From Hirudo medicinalis (taxonomy: Eukaryota > Annelida > Clitellata > Hirudinida > Hirudinidae): DNA of 11,235 nucleotides. This document shows positions 7,620-11,235 of the stretch, in pieces (the stretch's first letter is position 1; every line of letters begins with the position of its first letter). The translations under genes were made by a program, and so were the position numbers. The stretch spans positions 1-11,235 of the forward strand of contig MPNW01001732.1 of NCBI GenBank assembly GCA_011800805.1. Reading direction: 5' to 3'. The notes beneath the pieces are model-generated. The model searched no databases and had not been told where the DNA came from. It saw only the letters and a program-made list of their open reading frames with translations.

Positions 7620-7637
7620 TACTTAACATGTTAAGTA
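7620..7637. other. 18-bp perfect palindrome
   Basis: TACTTAACATGTTAAGTA is its own reverse complement. Allowing one extra T at 7619, the symmetry extends to ACA on the left (7616-7618) and TGT on the right (7638-7640). It could be a binding site for a dimeric factor or a small transposon footprint; nothing nearby decides. Confidence 0.6.
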
Positions 7638-7850
7638 TGTAGCAGCCAGTCAAAATGCTGTTTGACATGGTTTCCCATGGTTCAACTGACTGGATGCCTT
7701 TTCCACCTTGGCCGATGTTTTTGGGGGAAGGTGCAGGAAGTTCTTCTATTTTTTTTGTCCCACATGTCTCCAAAAATAGCTCAAAAGTCCTTCGAAAAGT
7801 GAACAAGCTCCTTCGAAAGAAATCGGAATCATGGAGGCTTTCATGACTTT

Positions 7851-7862
7851 TCTGACGTCAGA
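7851..7862. promoter_or_regulatory. CRE-type palindrome TCTGACGTCAGA
   Basis: Contains the full CREB/ATF consensus TGACGTCA (7853-7860) inside a 12-bp palindrome. No promoter is recognised nearby, so activity is uncertain. Confidence 0.35.
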
Positions 7863-8225
7863 CAAAATTAGAAAAAATAATATAAAAGGAGAAAAATAAA
7901 AATCGCAAAAATAAAACAGAAAATATAAATTTAGAATTCGCGAAAAATTTCTAGATTCGTTTCCTTGATGCATCGTTCGTGAATAATTGATGAGCTGCTG
8001 AAAAACAGCTCTCATGACGTAAAACGTTTTTGAAAGATGATAAAATTTGAGGGAGAAGCAGCAACTCAAAGATTACATTTTTAGGGAGGAAATTACTTCC
8101 TTTGTAAATTCTCAAAAATTAATTATTAAAGATATTCCAGAAAACTGGGTTGTTAGTTCGAGTTGTGGAAAATTAAGCTCTGACTGTTTTGAAGAATGAA
8201 TATTATTGTTTGTTATTTTGTGAAT

Positions 8226-8283
8226 TAGTAATAATGATAATAATAATAATATTAATGATATTAATAATAATAATAATGATATT
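8226..8283. repeat. Interrupted (AAT/AATGAT)n tract
   Basis: AATAATGATAATAATAAT-type triplets with interruptions; non-coding. Confidence 0.8.
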
Positions 8284-8365
8284 GTTTATAATTATAACAG
8301 TTGTAACAATTATGTAAAAAAAAAAATATTAATCATAACTTTTTTATTATGTGAAACATTAATGC

Positions 8366-8613
<248 letters not shown>

Positions 8614-8705
8614 GTAAACTACTGGAGCTATCGATTATCAGATTGTCCACTCTATGAGAGATTTTGGACATTAGATGGAAGAATTCTTGTAACATGGCAC
8701 CAGCA

Positions 8706-8762
8706 ATCGTCGTCGTCGTCGTCGTCAACGCCATCATCATCATCGTCGTTGTTGTTGTTGCT
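8706..8762. repeat. (CGT)n, (CAT)n, (GTT)n mixed triplet array
   Basis: CGT repeats (8708-8725), CAT repeats (8732-8743) and GTT repeats (8748-8760) in succession. All are related to the GAT/GAC arrays nearby by single-base changes. Confidence 0.9.
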
Positions 8763-8889
8763 ATATTACTTGTCCATTCCTTTGTTGTTATCATCGTTCG
8801 CTTAGTCGGAAGATCTTCGCTTTCACTTTTTCGTCGTCCATTCTCTCCTTTTTTGCCCCCCTGCAACATTTTCATGCTTCACCCCCTCG

Positions 8890-8905
8890 AGGTCATCCTG
8901 GGTCA
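8890..8905 (+). promoter_or_regulatory. DR4-type nuclear-receptor motif
   Basis: AGGTCA-TCCT-GGGTCA: two half-sites in direct orientation with a 4-bp spacer, the geometry used by thyroid, LXR-type and some other RXR heterodimers. It lies in non-repetitive DNA between two microsatellites. No target gene is evident. Confidence 0.3.
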
Positions 8906-8975
8906 CGGACGGGTGTAAATTTATAATGAATGTGTGTTGGTGTTGTTGTCGTGCGGAGGGAATTGCAATGGTGGT

Positions 8976-8983
8976 TGACGTCA
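8976..8983. promoter_or_regulatory. CRE consensus TGACGTCA
   Basis: A perfect 8-bp CREB/ATF palindrome just left of a GAT/GAC array. GACGTC words are frequent in such triplet DNA, so chance is likely. Confidence 0.2.
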
Positions 8984-8998
8984 CGAAGGAAGGGGCGA

Positions 8999-9097
8999 AG
9001 ACGATGATGACGACGACGACGATGATGATGATGACGGCGATGGTGATGACGACGACGACGATGATGATGATGATGATGATGATGACGACGATAATGG

Positions 9098-9136
<39 letters not shown>

Positions 9137-9237
9137 TGATGATGATGATGATGATGACGACGATGATGGTGATGATGCTAACGACGACGATGATGGTGAT
9201 GAAGATGATGATGACGACGATGGTGATGGTGGTGGTG
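8999..9237. repeat. Long GAT/GAC/GGT compound microsatellite
   Basis: About 240 bp of ATG, ACG and GTG triplets in mixed blocks. It is in one triplet phase almost throughout and open on the plus strand, giving a Met/Thr/Val-only translation. This is a repeat artefact, not a protein. Confidence 0.95.
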
Positions 9238-9391
9238 TTTCAGAATTGTATTATTTAATTCCTTTTACATGAAAGTGACCATTCGCAGACTTGGATAATT
9301 GACTACACGTCGAGGAGGTTCCAACTTCAACGTCAGACGTCAATGAGTGGTCTTTCAATCTGATTTGACGTTCGCTTTCGTCGAGCTTTCA

Positions 9392-9542
9392 CCCATCCAT
9401 CCATCCATCCTTCCATCCGTCCGTCCGTCCGTCCATTCATCCATCCATCCATCCTTCCATCCGTCCATCCATCCATCCATCCTTCCATCCGTCCATCCGT
9501 CCATCCATCCATTCCTCCCTCCAATCACCCATCCATCCATTC
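9392..9542. repeat. (CCAT/CCGT/CCTT)n tetranucleotide array 1
   Basis: CCATCCATCC with blocks of CCGT and CCTT. The 12-bp translation cycle gives His-Pro-Ser-Ile and similar repeats on the plus strand and Gly-Trp-Met-Asp on the minus strand. These frames should not be taken as genes. Confidence 0.96.
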
Positions 9543-9825
9543 ATAATTTTCAAAATAATTATTATCTGTTACAATTCCAAATAAAATGTGGCAAATTTTA
9601 CAGTCGAGTTCAGGGCGTGTTCATCTTGTTTTTGTGTCAGAAGCTATGTTTTTACGAAATAACAGTTTTAAAAAGAATAAAAACGATAAAGAAAACAAAC
9701 TGGAAAATGTTCATCTGAATGATGACCATGAAGGTGGAATTAACTTTTAAAAAGCACGGATTCTTCCACCTCAACTACGAGTCCTTTCCATCAATTTCAA
9801 CATACAATTACACCCATCAAGCTTT

Positions 9826-9980
9826 CATCCATCCATCCTTCCGTCCATCAATCCGTCCGTCCTTCCATAAATTCATCCGTCCATCCATCCATCCATCCAT
9901 CCATCCATCATCCATCCTTCCTTTCATCCGTCCATCTATCCATCATCCATCCATCATCTATCCGTCCATCCGTCCATCCG
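9826..9980. repeat. (CCAT/CCGT/CCTT)n tetranucleotide array 2
   Basis: Same repeat family and orientation as array 1, about 280 bp to its right, with more interruptions (CATCATCC, CCATAAATTC). Its left flank TCAAGCTTTCATCCATCC (9817-9834) matches that of array 1 (TCGAGCTTTCACCCATCC, 9381-9398) at 16 of 18 positions. Confidence 0.96.
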
Positions 9981-10065
9981 GTACTGCTTCAAGGATTGAA
10001 AAAGGGAGGGACATGCAAGAAGCGTTTGTCACTCTTAACGATGATTGGGAAACACTTTCAATGGT

Positions 10066-10066
<1 letters not shown>

Positions 10067-10099
<33 letters not shown>
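10067..10099. repeat. (GAT)11 microsatellite
   Basis: Eleven perfect GAT triplets. It closes an open frame running from array 2, but no domain is attached. Confidence 0.95.
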
Positions 10100-10144
10100 A
10101 ATTTGATGTTTGTTTGCTGATGAACTTCTCCGGGTTTAGCGATA

Positions 10145-10222
10145 TTTAGGGTCAGGGATAGGGTTATTGTTAGGGTTAAATGTCAAGGTTAAGGTTGAGG
10201 GTTTGTGTCAGGGGTAAATGTT
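10145..10222. repeat. Degenerate GGGTTA/GGGTCA repeat (telomere-like)
   Basis: TTTAGGGTCAGGGATAGGG, then TTAGGGTTAAATG, AAGGTTAAGGTTGAGGG and TCAGGGGTAAATG. The motif is a loose variation on TTAGGG, without two perfect copies in a row. It may be a decayed interstitial telomere-like tract or just G/T-rich simple DNA. Confidence 0.45.
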
Positions 10223-10490
10223 TTGATGGTTTCAGTTGAGTAAAGGTCAACTGAGAGGTCCATCAATGAACGAAAGAGCTTCCAAATCAGAAGAGTCCAC
10301 AAAGCAGCAATTTTTGAACTGATTTTTTTTTTCTGGAATCATTCATTTATGCAATTGTCATAATAATGTGATAATCATGTAATTGTGATCATAATCATAA
10401 TCATTAAAAGATGAGGGTGTCAACGGTTTAAAAATTGCAGCAGATGGCAGTGTTGACTTTGTTTTGTTGTATTCTTGTTTTAAACTGAAA

Positions 10491-10548
10491 TTATTAATTA
10501 TTAATAATAATAATTGTCAAGTATTAATAATAATAATTATTAATTATA
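10491..10548. repeat. AT-rich direct repeat
   Basis: TATTAATAATAATAATT occurs at 10499-10515 and again at 10522-10538, separated by GTCAAG, within (TTA/TAA) DNA. The flanking 10223-10690 holds no gene that I can see and would be upstream DNA of the secreted-protein gene. Confidence 0.8.
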
Positions 10549-10689
10549 GAAATTTATCATTTTGTTTGCAGTAGTTTTTGTGTTTCTTAACCAGATTGTT
10601 TTGTGTCTTAAAATGTTTGTTGATTAATTCGAATTGTTTCATTTACTTCTTGATTTTGTGTTTGTAATTTTAGCGGAAGAATCAACACA

Positions 10690-10697
10690 TATAAATA
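10690..10697 (+). promoter_or_regulatory. TATA box, probable promoter of the secreted-protein gene
   Basis: TATAAATA is a perfect TATA consensus, 200 bp before the candidate start codon. It would place transcription near 10720 and give a ~170-nt 5' leader. The leader contains a short upstream frame (10797-10826, nine codons). AT-rich surroundings lower the specificity of the match. Confidence 0.4.
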
Positions 10698-10796
10698 TTG
10701 GACACATTTTTTCTCCATAAACGAAACAATTGCAAACATAACATCAGCAAATAGATCAGTTTGTTCGTGTTATTGGATAAATAGCGAAATATCAAA

Positions 10797-10826
10797 ATGT
10801 TCAAAATGCAAATATCACAAATATAA
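10797..10826 (+). other. Possible upstream ORF in the 5' leader
   Basis: ATG at 10797 opens a nine-codon frame (MFKMQISQI) ending at TAA 10824-10826, 63 nt before the main ATG. If transcription starts near 10720 this frame precedes the main start and could dampen translation. It depends on the unproven TATA/leader model. Confidence 0.25.
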
Positions 10827-10889
10827 TATAAATATCAAATCCCAAATACTCAAGTGAGTGGTCGAACTTCTTCTAACATCGTTTGGAAA

Positions 10890-10962
10890 ATGCAATTTTT
10901 TCTGAGTTGGATCGGAATTTGTCTTCTTCTTGCGACCTTAGACATCGCATTATCAGAGACAA
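10890..10962 (+). CDS. Secreted or membrane protein, first coding exon (signal peptide)
   Basis: Seen: ATG at 10890 with A at -3 opens 24 codons plus one base. The translation MQFFLSWIGICLLLATLDIA continues with LSET. A strongly hydrophobic core (about residues 3-17) is followed by A20-L21-S22, which satisfies the (-3,-1) rule for signal peptidase cleavage before E23. The n-region carries no basic residue, so an unusually short but acceptable signal peptide. The frame runs straight into GTAAGA (donor at 10963), and without splicing it would stop at TAA 10980-10982 after 30 codons. Inference: first exon of a gene on the plus strand, phase 1, a common phase after signal-peptide exons. The mature protein lies outside the window, so no family can be given. 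An unrelated short hydrophobic frame is the alternative. Confidence 0.6.
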
Positions 10963-11235
10963 GTAAGATTATTGGGTTGTAACTGACAAAGTCGAATGCA
11001 TGACTTACTTCGAGATCGTAAGTATGTTAAGACAAAGCGAATTTAGGGATATATTATACAGAGCTAATATCTTTTGATTGAATGATAGATAGACCATTTA
11101 TTTATTATTATTATTATTATTGTTGTTGTTGTTATTTTATCGTTGTTATTGCTGTTATTATTATTTTATTATTATTATTATTATTACTATTATTATTATT
11201 ATTATTATTATTATTAAAAGGGCGTCTATTTTCAT
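10963..11235 (+). other. Putative intron 1 of the secreted-protein gene (partial)
   Basis: Begins with donor GTAAGA and runs to the window edge. It contains the TTA microsatellite at 11100-11216 and no acceptor or exon that I can support. Confidence 0.5.
11100..11216. repeat. (TTA)n compound microsatellite
   Basis: TTA triplets with inserted TTG/GTT blocks (11119-11157) and single interruptions, ending in AAAAG at 11220. Non-coding. Confidence 0.95.

Larger units (their letters stand above)
6546..8220. other. Non-coding stretch with small inverted repeats
   Basis: No recognisable gene. AT-rich flanks (6600-7140 and 7860-8220) surround a less AT-rich core (7170-7860) holding back-to-back hairpins (7248-7289), an 18-bp palindrome (7620-7637) and a CRE-type palindrome (7851-7862). 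A 133-codon open frame on the minus strand (7806-7405) and shorter plus-strand frames overlap this core but show no family motif. TGGCGGAGTGG at 7454-7464 matches a Pol III A box, but I found no B box at normal tRNA spacing. Confidence 0.5.

Noticed and set aside
7405..7806. 133-codon open frame on the minus strand
   Set aside because: It is the longest non-repeat frame, but its translation has no domain, signal or family motif, frames on the other strand overlap it, and I see no supporting splice or polyadenylation signals. It could still be a decayed element fragment.
8926..9258. Met/Thr/Val-only open frame
   Set aside because: It is the compound GAT/GAC/GGT array read in one frame. Only about 24 codons are non-repeat.
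9333..10120. His-Pro-Ser-Ile and Gly-Trp-Met-Asp repeat frames
   Set aside because: Tetranucleotide repeats give such cyclic translations in every frame. No flanking domain or splice structure supports a protein.

Overview
This window looks like nuclear genomic DNA of an invertebrate animal. It is AT-rich, mostly non-coding, and packed with microsatellites (ATC/GAT, AAT/TTA, CCAT/CCGT tetranucleotides, TA). It holds an intronless eukaryotic tRNA gene with A and B boxes and a poly-T Pol III terminator, and protein-coding exons bounded by GT splice donors. The one recognisable protein exon is the amino terminus of a p38 MAP kinase. It is closest in wording to invertebrate p38s as I remember them (TEWEVP and GAYGQV, where vertebrates have TIWEVP and GAYGSV). 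The phylum cannot be fixed. Degenerate GGGTTA-like DNA near 10150 and the tetranucleotide arrays would suit a marine invertebrate, but this is only a hint.

Layout. Positions 1-1295 are the start of a long first intron of the p38 gene (minus strand), beginning in an (ATCACC)n/(ATC)n microsatellite. The first coding exon of p38 is 1423-1296 on the minus strand. Its 5' UTR and promoter should lie at higher coordinates, probably around 1424-1650 or further if there is a non-coding first exon. From 1650 to 3300 the DNA is AT-rich, with a palindromic AT block near 2886-2938. A tRNA-Thr(CGU) gene sits at 3392-3321 (minus). From 3400 to 5930 I see no convincing gene: there are microsatellites, a small hairpin beside a TA repeat, a cluster of homeodomain-type cores, and a cluster of nuclear-receptor-type half-sites. 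A GC-richer island at about 5930-6430 has open frames on both strands, one bounded by plausible splice sites. It runs into a ~100-bp tandem duplication and then a perfect 25-bp minisatellite. From 6550 to 8220 there are only small inverted repeats. From 8220 to 10100 the window is dominated by compound microsatellites, including an inverted pair of triplet arrays meeting at the single N (8478) and two tetranucleotide arrays with matching left flanks. At 10890-10962 (plus) there is a good candidate first coding exon of a secreted protein, preceded by a TATA box and followed by a GTAAGA donor. The window ends in its putative first intron, in a TTA-type microsatellite.

The p38 gene and the secreted-protein gene point away from each other (minus at the left, plus at the right), so the ~9.5 kb between them is shared upstream DNA and could hold regulatory elements of either. 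The tRNA gene is independent. I found no operon, CRISPR array, intact transposon, viral sequence or toxin gene, and no evidence of a new biological system. Most long open frames here are translations of simple repeats.
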